A DNA stretch of 64,000 nt from Perca fluviatilis (GCF_010015445.1 NC_053115.1:4108576-4172575); one strand, 5' to 3'. Shown: positions 34,492-45,536, counted from the stretch's first letter. The notes: generated by a model from the sequence alone, not told the origin. Translations and numbers: made by a program.

Positions 34492-36083
34492 CGCAAGCCG
34501 ACACACGCACCCACTGGACAACCAACCACCATGTCACTTCTGTTTATGGATAGCTAGCGTTTACTTCAGGCTAATTAATTGGCCAGTATGTGGCGATTTT
34601 TGGCACCAGTAAGCCAGCAGCAACTTTGTCTCATCCAGAGACCAGTGTCCCAAACGGGGGCTCTGTGTCTTTCAGAGGGTCTGAATGAGCAACAATTGAA
34701 TGCACAGCAGACTATGGGACAGTTAGATCTTTTAGTTTTTTTCTTTTCATGTAAGCTAGGTGCCTTAGTTCCACTTCAGGCAAATCTTAATGTAAAGTAT
34801 ACAATGACATATTTTATACAACAATGTACTTCGCCCAACATCAATCGACCGATTCTCTAATAGGAGCAAAGGAAAGCCTTTCCAACATATTCCAGTGCCA
34901 TATTAATATCCATGGTTTGGGAACGAGAAGTTCAATCACATATGGATATTGGGGTGTGGCATACTTGTGGCGATAAAGTGAATCTATTGTATATATCCAC
35001 CCATCTATCCATACCCAACACTATATATAAAGATTACTATTATTATTGTTATACAGTCAACAGTGCATGACATCTATTAATGTTGCTCTCAGAGGCAATA
35101 GTTAAAATATAAGACCTTGAAAAAGAAAGAAAATGGCAGATAATGGGGTGAAACCGACAATTTTAAGCTTTAATGACTCTCCACACAGCCCTGCCTCATC
35201 TTATCAAGGCTTGCCTCTCGTAATTTATGTCATGTAACGTGATAAGAGAAGATATGTACCCGTGACTGTGCAAAGTCAGTGTATTGTGACCTCACAACAA
35301 GACGTGACTCCCTGGTTGACAGCCCTGGAGAAAGAATCCATCGAGCAAAGATGAGAATCACAGAGGAGACACTGCAGGAAGCTCTGTAAGGTATCGCTGC
35401 TTCCTGGTGGAAAACAATAATCTTATCTGGACAGGGAGGAACCGACGGGTGAGAGTGCACAGCAGCGAAAAACCAGAAGGGTACAGAGAAAGCTGATGAG
35501 ATTTTGTTAGATGATGTGACTGAGAGTAGTGTGGAGAGAAACAATCAAGTCTACAACATGTTTACAGGCAGAAAAATGAGAAGGTGTGTGGAGAAATGTG
35601 GGCAGCACATACCTGACACTTCTCGAACTTTCGCTTTCAGATCTGCAAATGACAAAGATATCCATCAGGAGAGGGTAGGAAACCACAAAAACAACACTGA
35701 CATGTTTAAAAAAAAAATGTGCATCTGTTTTTTAGCCTGAATATTTTTGCCCTGTTGAAAGGAAACCTGAGTACAGTTACATACCACAAGTGAAATTCAT
35801 GAAGCTGCACTTCTGAGCAGGTCAAAATGAAACATGAAAGTGCATCGACAGCATAAAAATTACATTTGGCTAAATAACTGTCTCATACATAAGTGAAGGC
35901 AGTTCAGCGCAAAAGCTAAGCTGCCAATTAAACTAGTGAAACTGCTTCCTTTGCTTTTCCAGACCAGCAGGTCTAGGACAGTTAAATCCCAGCGGCCGGC
36001 CGACCATTAGAATATTCAACACACAAGTTCCTACATTCACAAATGTATTTTATAAGTTTGTTTAACGCTCACTTATAAGCAGT
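34492..36083. other. Unassigned 1.6-kb stretch
   Basis: Two frames of 93 and 104 codons (34579-34860 plus, 35230-35544 minus) lack recognisable domains. No element ends seen. Confidence 0.35.
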
Positions 36084-37083
36084 TTAAAGGTCCTATGACA
36101 TGCTGCCTTTTGAATGCTTTTATATAGGCCTTAGTGGTCCCCTAGTACTGTATCTGAAGTCTCTTTTATATAGACCTTAGTGGTCCCCTAGTACTGTATC
36201 TGAAGTCTCTTTTATATAGACCTTAGTGGTCCCCTAGTACTGTATCTGAAGTCTCTTTTATATAGACCTTAGTGGTCCCCTAGTACTGTATCTGAAGTCT
36301 CTTTTATATAGGCCTTAGTGGTCCCCTAGTACTGTATCTGAAGTCTCTTTTATATAGACCTTAGTGGTCCCCTAGTACTGTATCTGAAGTCTCTTTTATA
36401 TAGACCTTAGTGGTCCCCTAGTACTGTATCTGAAGTCTCTTTTATATAGACCTTAGTGGTCCCCTAGTACTGTATCTGAAGTCTCTTTTATATAGACCTT
36501 AGTGGTCCCCTAAAACTGTATCTGAAGTCTCTTTTATATAGACCTTAGTGGTCCCCTAATACTGTATCTGAAGTCTCTTTTATATAGACCTTAGTGGTCC
36601 CCTAAAACTGTATCTGAAGTCTCTTTTATATAGACCTTAGTGGTCCCCTAATACTGTATCTGAAGTCTCTTTCCCGAAATTCAGCCTTGGTGCAGAATTA
36701 CAGCCACTAGAGCCAGTCCCACAATGAGCTTTCCTTAGGATGTACCATTTCTGTGTCTGTAGCTATTGAGGAGGAGAGAGGGGGGGCAAGGTGGAGGGTG
36801 GGGGTGTGGCCTTGACCAACTGCCATGCTTTGCTCGTTTGAAAGCCATGATGTCTCTCTCTCTCTCTCATGGGGGGGCCAAATTCTCTTGGCGGGCAAAG
36901 CAGAGAAAGGGGAGGTAACCTTGCTCCTTATGACCTCATAAGGAGAAGATTCCAGATCGGCTCATCTGAGCTTTCATTTTCTCAAAGGCAGAGCAGGATA
37001 CCCAGGGCTCGGTTTACACCTATCACCATTTCTAGCCACTGGGGGACCATAGGCAGGCTGGGGGAACGCATATTAATGTTAAC
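36084..37083 (+). mobile_element. TTAAAGGTCC-ended MITE, right end lost, with minisatellite
   Basis: The left end TTAAAGGTCCTATGACATGC closely resembles the left end at 53645 (TAAAGGCCCCATGTCATGC). After the 46-bp array the body continues with CCCGAAATTCAGCCTTGG, GAGCCAGTCCCACAATGAGC, a polypurine stretch and GGGGGACCATAGGCAGGCTG. The expected inverted right end is absent; sequence changes to LINE-like material around the hAT insertion at 37092. Confidence 0.75.
36117..36668 (+). repeat. 46-bp minisatellite, 12 units
   Basis: Twelve head-to-tail units starting at 36117 with a constant 46-base period, each containing CCTTAGTGGTCCCC and CTGTATCTGAAGTCT. Units 1 and 5 have ATAGGCC instead of ATAGACC. 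Units 9 and 11 read CTAAAACTG while 10 and 12 read CTAATACTG, showing that the last four units arose by copying a 92-bp dimer. It lies within a MITE and is not a CRISPR, because no spacers separate the units. Confidence 0.97.
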
Positions 37084-37091
37084 GTACATCC

Positions 37092-37417
37092 TAGGGCTGT
37101 GCAATTAATCAAATTGTTATCTTGATTTCGACACCTAGCGATCACAAAAAATATATAATCGAGAAAAACGATTAGCTTGCACATTACGTTTTGCATGTAA
37201 ACTCTTGTTTTGTCTTTTCTTCTGAAGGGGAATTTAAAAAGTTTCACAGGAAAAGTATGAAGGGAAATGTCACAGTTCAAGGTGTTCTCACTGTTGATTT
37301 GTTTAACTGTTTCACTGTTTTTTAAGTTTAATAAATGCAACATCAAGTTAAATAATCGTGATTCCAGTATTGACCAAAATATTTTTTTTTGATTTTTTCC
37401 ATAATGGAGCAGCCCTA
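37092..37417. mobile_element. hAT MITE with perfect 8-bp duplication
   Basis: The ends TAGGGCTGTGCAATTAATC and ATAATGGAGCAGCCCTA are inverted, with GTACATCC directly outside at 37084-37091 and 37418-37425. Length 326 bp; non-coding. A 139-codon minus frame across it is accidental. Confidence 0.93.
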
Positions 37418-37425
37418 GTACATCC

Positions 37426-37532
37426 TGGACTATAACCTGTCCATTGCACAAACTATATCTCTTAAACTCTTTGTACCTCCTGCACTAAACCATAAATATT
37501 TTTTTTTTCTTATTGTTCAAACAGGTATATTC

Positions 37533-37570
<38 letters not shown>

Positions 37571-37690
37571 CTGTTTCTTTGACATTTATTTCCTTTTAAT
37601 ATGTTTATGGAAGCACCATCCACCAAGGCGAATTCCTTGTAAGTGATACTTTGCAATAAATCCATTTCTGATTCTGATTCTCTTTTAACC
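37426..37690 (+). mobile_element. LINE 3' untranslated tail
   Basis: Contains TTGACATTTATTTCCTTTTA, CCACCAAGGCGAATTCCTTG and GCAATAAATCCATT, followed by a GATTCT-repeat end, the layout of 3' ends of common fish LINEs. An (AT)n run (37541-37569) lies inside. No coding part remains, so the clade is uncertain. Confidence 0.6.
37541..37569 (+). repeat. (AT)n microsatellite
   Basis: Uninterrupted AT dinucleotides. Confidence 0.93.
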
Positions 37691-38176
37691 TACTGTATAT
37701 CAAACCAAAACATTATGATGAACCCGTTTCCCTCAGCTCCACATTTTCTGCTAATCCTAATCCATCTGAGAGTTTTTCTTTTTTTCAATATGAAATCAAC
37801 AGCAGTTGGCAGAAGCCTTTTTCCCATATTTTTGTCTTAGTGCATCAGATTTTGTGGGAAACTGGCGTATAAACCTCAGCTTAAAACACAGGAAATTACA
37901 AGCTGGATGAAGCAAAATGACCTATTTGGTTCTTTAACCCTGGGCAGATGTGCGGCCAGGCGTGTGTGTAATGACAGATGCCAGCCTGACTGTGGGTCAC
38001 CGCAGTTTCTAAAGAATGTCATGTCAGAGCCCAGCAGTCACATAACCAGACAGATCACTTAAATTCGCTGGAAAAATGGAGGTGGAAAATCCCATCCTTG
38101 AAAGGGCAGGACGCTCTGAGGGCAAATTCACTCAGGAAAAGGAAAGGGAAAGAGTTTTTGACAGACCAATTCACTA
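37691..38176. other. Unassigned stretch
   Basis: No gene, RNA or element ends recognised. Confidence 0.35.
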
Positions 38177-38336
38177 TGACTATTTCGCAGAACTACCGTC
38201 GCTGCGTCCGGAACTTAGTGCTGATTTATGCAAACCACCCAGAGCGATTTTTTTTCTCCTGTCCCAGAATGTGTCTGGGGTGTAGCCAGACCTTACTCCA
38301 CAGCGCTGTGGAGATAGGTCTGGCCATGCGAGACTA
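38177..38336 (-). repeat. Repeat A, short copy (A8)
   Basis: Begins near GACTATTTCGCAGAACTACC and ends at CATGCGAGACTA, with CCAGACCTTACTCCACAGCG shared with A3, A6 and A10. Confidence 0.75.
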
Positions 38337-39160
38337 ATTATGCCCAGGTATTTAATAACCCAGCACATCCAGCTGATAGGGCTCTTGTCTTTCCTTTTTC
38401 TCCTTTCGGCAGAAAGTGTCAGCTTTTTGGCTCCCAGTGCTAAACACTCAACTAATGTAAGTTTAATCCATCAGCTGTATTGAATTCCGCTCTATCGTGA
38501 TGGGTGAAACCGACACGGCCGGAGGTAAGGCAGCAATGATACGTAACTAATGGCATTACGGTACCTTGGCCATACAAAGCTGCTTTGATGATACACTGAC
38601 CTGAACTGAACTTTCAATGTTCGACGCTGTCATACGGCTTTCAGATGACACACAGAGCAAAGTGCTGGGGAGGAATGGGGGGGGCATCGGAAGAAGCAAA
38701 GTAAGCAAGATCTGATTGAAAACAAGACGACGTGCCCAAAGGAAATCATAAGCTGTCAGTGTGCGTCCAACAAAAAGATTAACCTGTCCTTTGTCGAAAG
38801 CAAAATCAATAGCGGATCATAAATAACAAGACTGCAGCGGGGGAGGGCTTGGATTGGAAGTCTTTGGTCCGGTCAGCAGCAACGGGGAGGGAAGGGGAGC
38901 ACGAGACGCCCGGGAAACTAACCGGCAAAGACGAGATAGGCACACGCACAGTTGCAGAGATTAAGATTGCTGGCCTGATAAAACCCAGTTAATGATATCA
39001 TCTGAGGACGCAAGATAGCTGAGCTGTTCCCCAGATATTTGGCTCCAGTTACAAAACAGGCCACATTAGGGCCGAAGTGCTGAGCCAGAGTTATCAGTGC
39101 TGGGCAACGATGGCAGCAGCTCCAGATGCGCTGTAAGTGGATGCATAAATTAGTTACTGT
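38337..39160. other. Unassigned stretch
   Basis: No gene or element ends recognised. Confidence 0.35.
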
Positions 39161-39283
39161 TAGAGATGGTCTAATACCAGTTCTTCCTTCCCTATACCGA
39201 TACCAATACTTAAACTTGTGTATTGACAGATCCCGAATACCAATGCGATACCAGCGTGTGAAAAAATACATATATTTTATTAT

Positions 39284-39766
39284 CAGTCCTTCCAGAAAAA
39301 AGAGTTTTTTGTGATTATTGCGGGCAAAAATCCTTGACAATGCGGCACGTTTTCTTAAAAAATGCGATGGAATATGCGGGATATTTATGCAATTTTATGC
39401 GATGAAATTGCGGGAACTTGCAAAAACTACGGTTTGATGAAAAAGAAAAAAAAAGTGATTCCCCCCCACCCCCCCACCCCCCAACATCCTGCTTTTCAAT
39501 GATGTTCACGTCGCGTAATTATGTCACTTCATAACGTTCCCATGGCAACAGGGGAAAATGGCTGCTCTTGTGTGAAGTAAACGCAACATTTTTCAACTTT
39601 CTGCTAAGATGTATGTGACTGTTTTGCAACAAAAATGCGTGGATTATGAAATCTGCAATTTATGCGGCAAAAAGTGCGGCGTATTTGAAAAAATAAAATA
39701 TGCGGACTTTGGCTGATTATGCATTGAATTATGCGATCGCATAATCGCGTTTTTCTGGAAGGACTG
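39284..39766. mobile_element. Nested hAT element, CAGTCCTTCCAGAAAAA ends
   Basis: The termini CAGTCCTTCCAGAAAAA and TTTTTCTGGAAGGACTG are perfect 17-bp inverses. TATTAT sits directly outside on both sides (39278-39283, 39767-39772), a partial record of the expected 8-bp duplication. The interior has repeated TATGCG/ATGCGG words and a C-rich run near 39461-39481. No transposase. Confidence 0.9.
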
Positions 39767-39921
39767 TATTATGTTACAAAAAATGAACGCCATCGAACTT
39801 TCTTTTATTATCCAGATTGTCAGTCAGTCAAAACGGAAAAATAAACCACTTTAAAGTAGATTTTCTTCAGAGCTAAATACTGGATCGGTTGAGTACTTGC
39901 CGATACCGATACCAGCATTTT

Positions 39922-40245
39922 GGGGTGGCAGTAGCTCAGTAGGGAGTTGGGTTGGTAACCAAAGTCCCCATACAGACCAAAGTATGGTGCTGGACTGCTA
40001 ACCAGAGAGGTGCCAGTTCAGGTCCAGGGCACTGCCAAGGTGGCACCGAACCCCCAACTGCTCGGGGCGCCTGTCCATCGACAGCTGCAGCCCCCCCATT
40101 CTGACATCTCTCCATTAGTGCATCTATAGGTACTGAGCATGTGTGTGTAATTCAGGCCTGTGTGTAATGTGTATAATAACAACAGAGTGAAAACATTGTA
40201 ATTTCCCTTGCGGGTTTGACAAAAGTATAAATTATTATTATTATT
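39922..40245 (+). mobile_element. tRNA-derived SINE with (TTA)n tail
   Basis: The head GGGGTGGCAGTAGCTCAGTA is tRNA-like with an A-box-like segment. The B-box part has been shortened. The body contains CCGAACCCCCAACTGCTCGG and CTGACATCTCTCCATTAGTG, and the tail ATAAATTATTATTATTATT is typical of a widespread fish SINE. It lies inside the outer hAT-like element and is therefore younger. Confidence 0.88.
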
Positions 40246-40287
40246 TGTTTGGGAGGCTTTTCCGATACTGGTATCGGAGCGTCTCTC

Positions 40288-41419
40288 GTTACCGTCCATA
40301 TTGAATGCTGTTGTCTCTAAAGAGCTGTTGTATAATTGTGAATTTATCAATAAAAGTAGGACCGCTGGCACTAGCTTCCCAGTCAGGTGTCATTAATCCA
40401 TTGCATAGGAAAGGACAAAATGAGATGAGCTAATTCAAAGAGCTCCAGTCAAACTTCAAACAATGGAAAATCGTGTAGAAAATATGATGGAAATAGTACT
40501 TTTTTTTTTTATTTAGCAACATTACATTCTCTTCATCTGTCCACACCGATCTGATGTTTTCATCTGCATGGTGCAATTCTTCGTCTATTCAGCGGAGGAT
40601 AAAGTGTGAGTAACATTTAAGTGTGTAAGTTTTCATTGCACTTTGTCACATTTGAAAAAAAAAATCGATACACCAACTTAGCCAAGGGGGAAAGACTTCC
40701 AAAGGGATTATTTGTTTGGTAAAAATTAGCACCACCTTAAACTGTTGACAACAATGTCTGTGTATTATTCTGATTAATGGGAACAGGAGGTTGGAAACAG
40801 ATGTTCTTTTGTCATTTTTCAACCCCCAGAAATGGAATGTATCCATCACAATTATAATAGGATGGAGACAAAACTCTCAGAGACAGATATCTCAAAACCT
40901 AGAAAAATAAAACCAAAAATAGCACGGATTTTTTTGTCATTTGATTTAGCCAACCCTTTGAAGTGCAAAGGTGAAAAGTATTTCTGAGACAATTCTTTCC
41001 AAAACCGTTACTGCTCTTCAGGTTAGGTGACTAAACAGGAAGTACACCCAGTGGGCCCACTTATCCTCAGCCCAAAAAAGAAAACACTGCGTCACCAACA
41101 GCTACATTCCTGCTGTATCCTCCTTCCTGATGGATGGACCCTTATCCCCTGACCCCTTTTTGTTCAAGCTGAGAGAAGGAGCATGAAAAAGGGCAACGGT
41201 TAGAGCGTGAAAGCGCAGGATGTGACAAACAACGCCCACAACGCCTGACTAACTGAAGGGAAACGGAGGGATCAAGCCATGTAGCCAGAGCAGATTCTTT
41301 TGATGATATATTAACAAAGTGAGTATATGTTAGCAGCTGATAAATCAGCTGTCAACTTGTGTCTAGGAATGTGTCTGAACAGCAAAAGGACACTAGTACT
41401 AGAGATTAGCACACAACAA
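40288..41419. other. Unassigned stretch
   Basis: No gene, RNA or element ends recognised. Confidence 0.35.
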
Positions 41420-41579
41420 GGTAGAGCAATAGATATTTTATTGATCCCCACACACCTCTGGAGCAATATGGGTTAAGTGTCTTGCTCAGGGACATGTTGG
41501 TTGATGTATCACAGTGGGAATTGAACCCTGATTTCCCACACCAAAGGTATGTGTCATATCCACTGCACCATCATCACCC
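41420..41579 (-). mobile_element. tRNA-derived SINE with intact B box
   Basis: Read on the minus strand it begins GGTGATGATGGTGCAGTGGA, an A-box-like tRNA head, followed about 35 bases later by GGGTTCAATTCCC, a good match to the polymerase III B box. CATGTCCCTGAGCAAGACAC follows. The 3' part ends in GATCAATAAAAT. As in tRNA genes, the two boxes would drive transcription by polymerase III. This is a SINE copy, not a functional tRNA. Confidence 0.8.
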
Positions 41580-41606
41580 TATAATTGATGCGCTGGTAGG
41601 GAGAAT

Positions 41607-41719
41607 GTGTTGGCGATACACTAGTAAGAGAAAATGACATTTAACCAGGGAACCAGTTAGTTTAAGTAGCTCACGTTACTGTATTGTGTGAACAGATAAC
41701 TTCATTTAATATTGTATGA
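41607..41719 (+). repeat. Dispersed repeat B, copy 2
   Basis: Homologous to 2126-2222; here the sequence at the putative splice donor reads CACTAGTAAGAG, so the donor GT context is altered. Confidence 0.65.
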
Positions 41720-42709
41720 GTTTTTTTTTTTTTTTGGCAGGGTGCTAAAAAAAAAAAAAAAAAAGCTGAGGAATTTAATGTCAGTTTGTAGAAAAGCTGC
41801 ATTACAAGTATATTACAGCAAATGTGCCTCCTTGACAATCAGCTGGGCTCCAGTAGCTGTCAGTCCAATCATAGCAAGGATTAGTATAATTAACATTTTC
41901 TAGACCCCCAGAGTTTTTCAATCAAGTATAAAGTTTTAATAATCACAGATGACTGCAGGGAATTATCGGTCACACATGCTCAAGCACTTCTCCCCATTGC
42001 CTTAACCCTCAATCTGGAAAGGCATAACATCTAGGTTTAAATTACCCACAGTCCATTCTCCGTTGATCTCAAGCTACAATAAAATAGAATTCAATCAAAT
42101 CAAATCAAGTTTAAAACATACAGTATTGCACTGACTTGATTCTGGGCGAAGCCGGCAGAGTTACACTCGGACCAAATGTGGAGATTTCCCAGTAGCTGCA
42201 AAGGGAATGGCAGGAATCTTGGATAGCAATGTGGGCAAATGCAAGCCAGGCATGCTGTAATGAACTGGCAGGGGGCTGCAGCCAAGCCAATTAAATGATA
42301 TCAGCCTGACAATAAGTTCTTTTCATTACACGACCTCAAGAAACCCACTGCAACCAAATTGAATCATCTCACAATGCACTGGTTGTAATAAACCAGGGTC
42401 CAAAATTAACTTTTTGGTCTCAGATGTAGATGCCTACTGGCAAACTGAAAGAAAGTTACCAGCCAAAATATTTTTCATAAAACATGTCATAACAAATTCA
42501 TAAGAATATGAATGTCATAAAAAAAAAAATCCAATCTCTCCCCCATCCCCTTTATCTGTGAAATGCCACTTCTCTGTGAATTTTCTCCTAACCGTGCTCG
42601 TTGATCTATACTCTGCACTGTGCTGCCCAAACTAAAAGAAAGCCTACCGACTTATTAGTGATCTTGTAGTACAGTACGTCCAGGTATGCAGGATGTCCTG
42701 AGATGAAGT
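41720..42709. other. Unassigned; poly-T/poly-A runs and a lone hAT-like end
   Basis: T and A runs lie around 41719-41764. CCAGGGTCCAAAATTAACTT at about 42393 resembles the start at 34270 (CAGGGTCTGAAATTAAC), so both may be ends of one degraded hAT family. Confidence 0.35.
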
Positions 42710-42876
42710 TAGGGCTGGGCAATATATCGATATTTGAGGCTAGATATCGTCTTGAATTTTGGATATCATAATATCGTAATGTGACACAAGCGTAGTCTTT
42801 TCCTGGTTTTAAAGGCTACCGATGTATTTGGTCAAAATATCATGCTATTTGATTTTCTCCGTATCACCCAGCTCTA
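42710..42876. mobile_element. 167-bp hAT MITE, TAGGGCTGGGCAATATATCG ends
   Basis: The left TAGGGCTGGGCAATATATCG and the right GTATCACCCAGCTCTA are imperfect inverses; the flanks GATGAAGT and GTTGAGGT match at 6 of 8 bases. It is related to 33985-34159. Confidence 0.85.
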
Positions 42877-43625
42877 GTTGAGGTCAGAGCTCTAACAAAC
42901 CAAGCTGCCTGGTGGCCACCGTTAGGATTGCTTTGAGGGTCTGTGACTGACCGCCTTCTTTAGTTTTTGTGAGGCAGTCTGTGAGACGGATCTGTCTGCC
43001 TGTTTTATTTGCTAAGCAAATCAGTGATTTCAACCTTTCAGTTCAACTGAAAGGTTGAAAGGTTGTCTCTGACTAGATAAGCCCCTTTTTCTTTTTCTAA
43101 TTTTCTGCACACTTGCTAACGTGTGGGCAACACGCATGGTGTGTGTGTGTGTGTGTGTGGCGGTGACATTTCTTTGTGTCGCTGTGTGTGCGCAAACTGC
43201 ATGCGGCTCATGTGTGCAAAAGACAGTGAGCGGACTTGTTTTACGCGTAGGTGGTGCGCAAAATGCTTAGGCGCTGGGAAAACCCTGAAATAATCATGAG
43301 AGGGGTTCCCTTTTGTCGCTTGAGCACACGACCCCCCAAAATGTCTGTGCACAGCACTGGGAAAGAATATTTGTTGTGTTTTGTTTTTTTTTGGTAAGAA
43401 ATACAGAATACTGATTGTTATTTCCAATCACTCATGAATAGAACATACAGTATGTCGGATGTCACCTTATTATACATACAGTGCATACTTTAGGTACATT
43501 CCTCAGTGTGATCACAGACAAGCTATAATGTTGTACTTTCAGCACAATGACAGGTGATATAATAGCATATATATATATACACCCTTTTAATTTTACTGGG
43601 GTATTATAAAAGCCTGTGGCAGAAT
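42877..43625. other. Unassigned; contains a perfect palindrome and (GT)n
   Basis: CAACCTTTCAGTT (43031-43043) is followed after one base by its exact inverse (43045-43057). A (GT)n run occupies 43139-43159. No gene. Confidence 0.5.
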
Positions 43626-44227
43626 TGTCACGATTGTGGGTTTCTGTTGTAGTTTTTTCCTGTTTTGTGTTCATTTGTTCTGTTTCCTTGTTATTTCACA
43701 TCTCGTTGTGTGTCTTCTATGTTTGTCCTTGTGTTTGTTTCATGCTCGGTTTCCTGTTTTATTTTGTAGTCCATCTGTTCTTCCATGTTATGTCTTGTTT
43801 TACTTCCTGTCTTCTGCTTTACCCCCCCTGTGTGATTACCTTCCCCTGCCCTTATGTGTTTCACCTGTCTCTCGTTGTCTCCCCTGTCTTTTTCTATTTA
43901 AGTTCACTTGTACCTCACCTCTGTGCGAGACCGTCTGTTCCATTGTGTCAGCTTTTGAGCGTTTCCCCTGTATTCCTTGTGTTCCTGTTTTTCTGATTCC
44001 CTGTGTTTTTCACCATTGCCTGTTTTTGGACTTCTCCTTCTGCCTGTCGTTTTGGATACGGTTACCGGGGAGTTTGATGTGACCATTGCCTGTTTTTGGA
44101 CTTCCCCTTGACTGTTGTTTTTGGAAAACTGTTGCTCATGACTTTTGTTGGCGCTCCAAATAAAACTTTTGGAATCCTACTTACCGGAGTCCTGCATTGT
44201 GGGTCCACTGCCTCTGTGAGCGTGACA
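43626..44227 (+). mobile_element. Gypsy-type LTR (602 bp)
   Basis: It begins TGTCACG and ends CGTGACA, the paired TG...CA termini of an LTR. It contains TCTATTTAAGTTCAC as a TATA-like box near 43894 and the polyadenylation signal AATAAA at 44158-44163. A 70-bp internal duplication of the CCATTGCCTGTTTTTGGACT region lies at 44013 and 44083. Sequence just downstream resembles the short leader and first gag codons of fish Gypsy elements. No partner LTR was found in this window. T-rich frames at 43616-44082 are artefacts. Confidence 0.65.
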
Positions 44228-44531
44228 GAACGATCTCGCCACTAATGGATTCCGCCGCCAATCAAGTACGGTAAAGGTTTACGCTCCACGAGCGCAAGGA
44301 CAGGAGCTTCATCAGGTAGAAGAAGTTTTGTTCACAATCCAGCAGGAGATGCGTGGTATTTAAAGGGATACGCCACCGTTTGTTGAAATAGGGCTCATCA
44401 CGGTCTCCCCTAGCTGTAGATAGGGGGGCCAACGCATTTTTTGTGCATGCATCGTTTTAGTCCGGTGCAACACCGGCAGCGCCGCCGCTAGTTAGCTTAG
44501 CGTAGTGAATGGAATCCTATGTTGCCGGTTA
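44117..44531 (+). repeat. Left arm of a 415-bp inverted duplication
   Basis: This segment spans the last 111 bp of the LTR, the gag fragment and half of MITE C. It equals the reverse complement of 46669-47083 at 411 of 415 positions, with no gaps. The four differences, all transitions, fall in the Gypsy part. Confidence 0.92.
44228..44359 (+). pseudogene. Gypsy leader and broken start of gag
   Basis: A short leader is followed by ATG at 44245, and the frame is closed by TAA after nine codons (44272-44274). A gag-like reading continues only in another frame and is cut off at 44360 by the MITE. Gag would form the retrotransposon particle; here it is inactive. The inverted copy at 46669-47083 has the same early stop, so the break predates the duplication. 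Confidence 0.5.
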
Positions 44532-44681
44532 GCATGTTGTGAGTAAAAGTGAGCCAACAAAAGACAAAAAAAAACAACCTAATTACTTGCACTGAGACAA
44601 AAAATGCGTTGGCCCACCTATCTACAGCCAGGGGAGACCGTGATAAGAACTATTTCAACAAACGGTGGAGTATTCCTTTAA
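44360..44681. mobile_element. MITE C with long inverted ends (TTAAAGGRATAC)
   Basis: The left TTAAAGGGATACGCCACCGT and the right end, inverse TTAAAGGAATACTCCACCGT, continue as inverted repeats for about 90 bp (including GGTCTCCCCTAGCTGTAGAT). TAT flanks both ends. It is inserted in, or joined to, the broken gag segment. A copy truncated on one side forms part of the inverted arm at 46669-46846. Confidence 0.88.
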
Positions 44682-45020
44682 TATGTGCCAGCATACTGCA
44701 CAGATATTATTCCTCATTACATCTTTCACCACGGGGAAGTCATAACCACATGAAGGGGGAAAAAAAGATGTGCGGCGCTAGCGGCTGCTACATTAAAGAA
44801 CACAGATTATAAAAGAGGACGGCTGATCTCAATCTATCATAGCCGTAGCCCACAGTTGACTGCATCAACAAATCAACATCAGGCTGCGGGGCTTCACAGA
44901 GAGGAATGTGCACGAGACATCAGTTATCTTCTGGGTCTATTTTAAGGCGTTTTGTAAGGCCTGTGATGTTGTTAGAGCAGGGATTGCTTGCATTTCGTGC
45001 CATGTGTCATGATGCGCACA
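44682..45020. other. Unassigned stretch within the inverted-repeat loop
   Basis: Does not continue the Gypsy sequence; no gene recognised. Confidence 0.35.
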
Positions 45021-45338
45021 ATCTATATCCACGACGTTTCATTTGCGGGATTGCCCCGGTGCCGTGGGAAATTCCACCCGATGCCTCTCTTTTCAGCCAG
45101 ATGTCCGTCACCTTCCGCTTTCTCTGTATTGGCGTTCTAACCTCCGGTGGATTTGTGAGGACTATGGTGAACTGCTCCTCAGATCTCTGCAGGGTAAATC
45201 CAGACAGCTAGCTAGACTATCTGTCCAATCAGAGGTTTCTGTTGCACGACTAAAACAACCTTTGAAGGTACACATGTTCCACCAAAAGTTCCTTCCCGAG
45301 GCTATTTTGGAGCAGCACCGTGTCTCTGTCCGCACCGG
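45021..45338 (-). repeat. Repeat A, copy (A9)
   Basis: Carries the ATCTATATCCACGACG end, GATGTCCGTCACCTTCCGCT, GAACTGCTCCTCAGATCTCT and ends at about CCTTCCCGAGGCTATTTTGG. It lacks the part between that point and the other terminus and abuts a hAT fragment. Confidence 0.75.
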
Positions 45339-45536
45339 GTCCGTAACATTTTTCTTTTTCTTCCTACAACGGCCTTAGAACGCTGTCGTAGCAGAAGCAA
45401 CTAGCCAAAATCAAGCGGACTAGAAACTCTGTGGCAGATAAAATTTCTAATCTTTCTGGAGAGGTTTACTGGTCTGACCCGCTTGAGATCAAATTAGGGG
45501 TGTGGCTTATGAACTAAAATGAGTTTGACACACCTG
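45339..45536 (+). mobile_element. Truncated hAT fragment, relative of 13221-13624
   Basis: Shares TTCCTACAACGGCCTTAGAA, AACTCTGTGGC and TCTTTCTGGAGAGGTTTACT with 13221-13624 and ends in GAGTTTGACACACCTG. Its left half is absent and is replaced by repeat A. Confidence 0.85.

Larger units (their letters stand above)
39161..40287. mobile_element. Outer hAT-like element hosting two insertions
   Basis: The left end TAGAGATGGTCTAATACCAG and the right end CTGGTATCGGAGCGTCTCT are imperfect inverses. Subterminal ACCGATACC words face each other. Without the inner hAT (39284-39766) and the SINE (39922-40245) the host is about 320 bp, a normal MITE size. Confidence 0.7.

Noticed and set aside
36117..36668. 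Regular repeats resembling a CRISPR array
   Set aside because: The 46-bp units are directly adjacent with no unique spacers, and the context is eukaryotic and transposon-rich.
37032..37451. 139-codon minus-strand ORF
   Set aside because: It spans a hAT MITE and its flanks, so it cannot be a conserved gene.
41420..41579. Possible functional tRNA gene (good B box)
   Set aside because: There is no paired acceptor stem and the downstream sequence matches a SINE body.
43616..44082. Overlapping 126- and 148-codon cysteine/phenylalanine-rich frames
   Set aside because: They are produced by the T- and C-rich composition of the LTR, and two frames are open at once.
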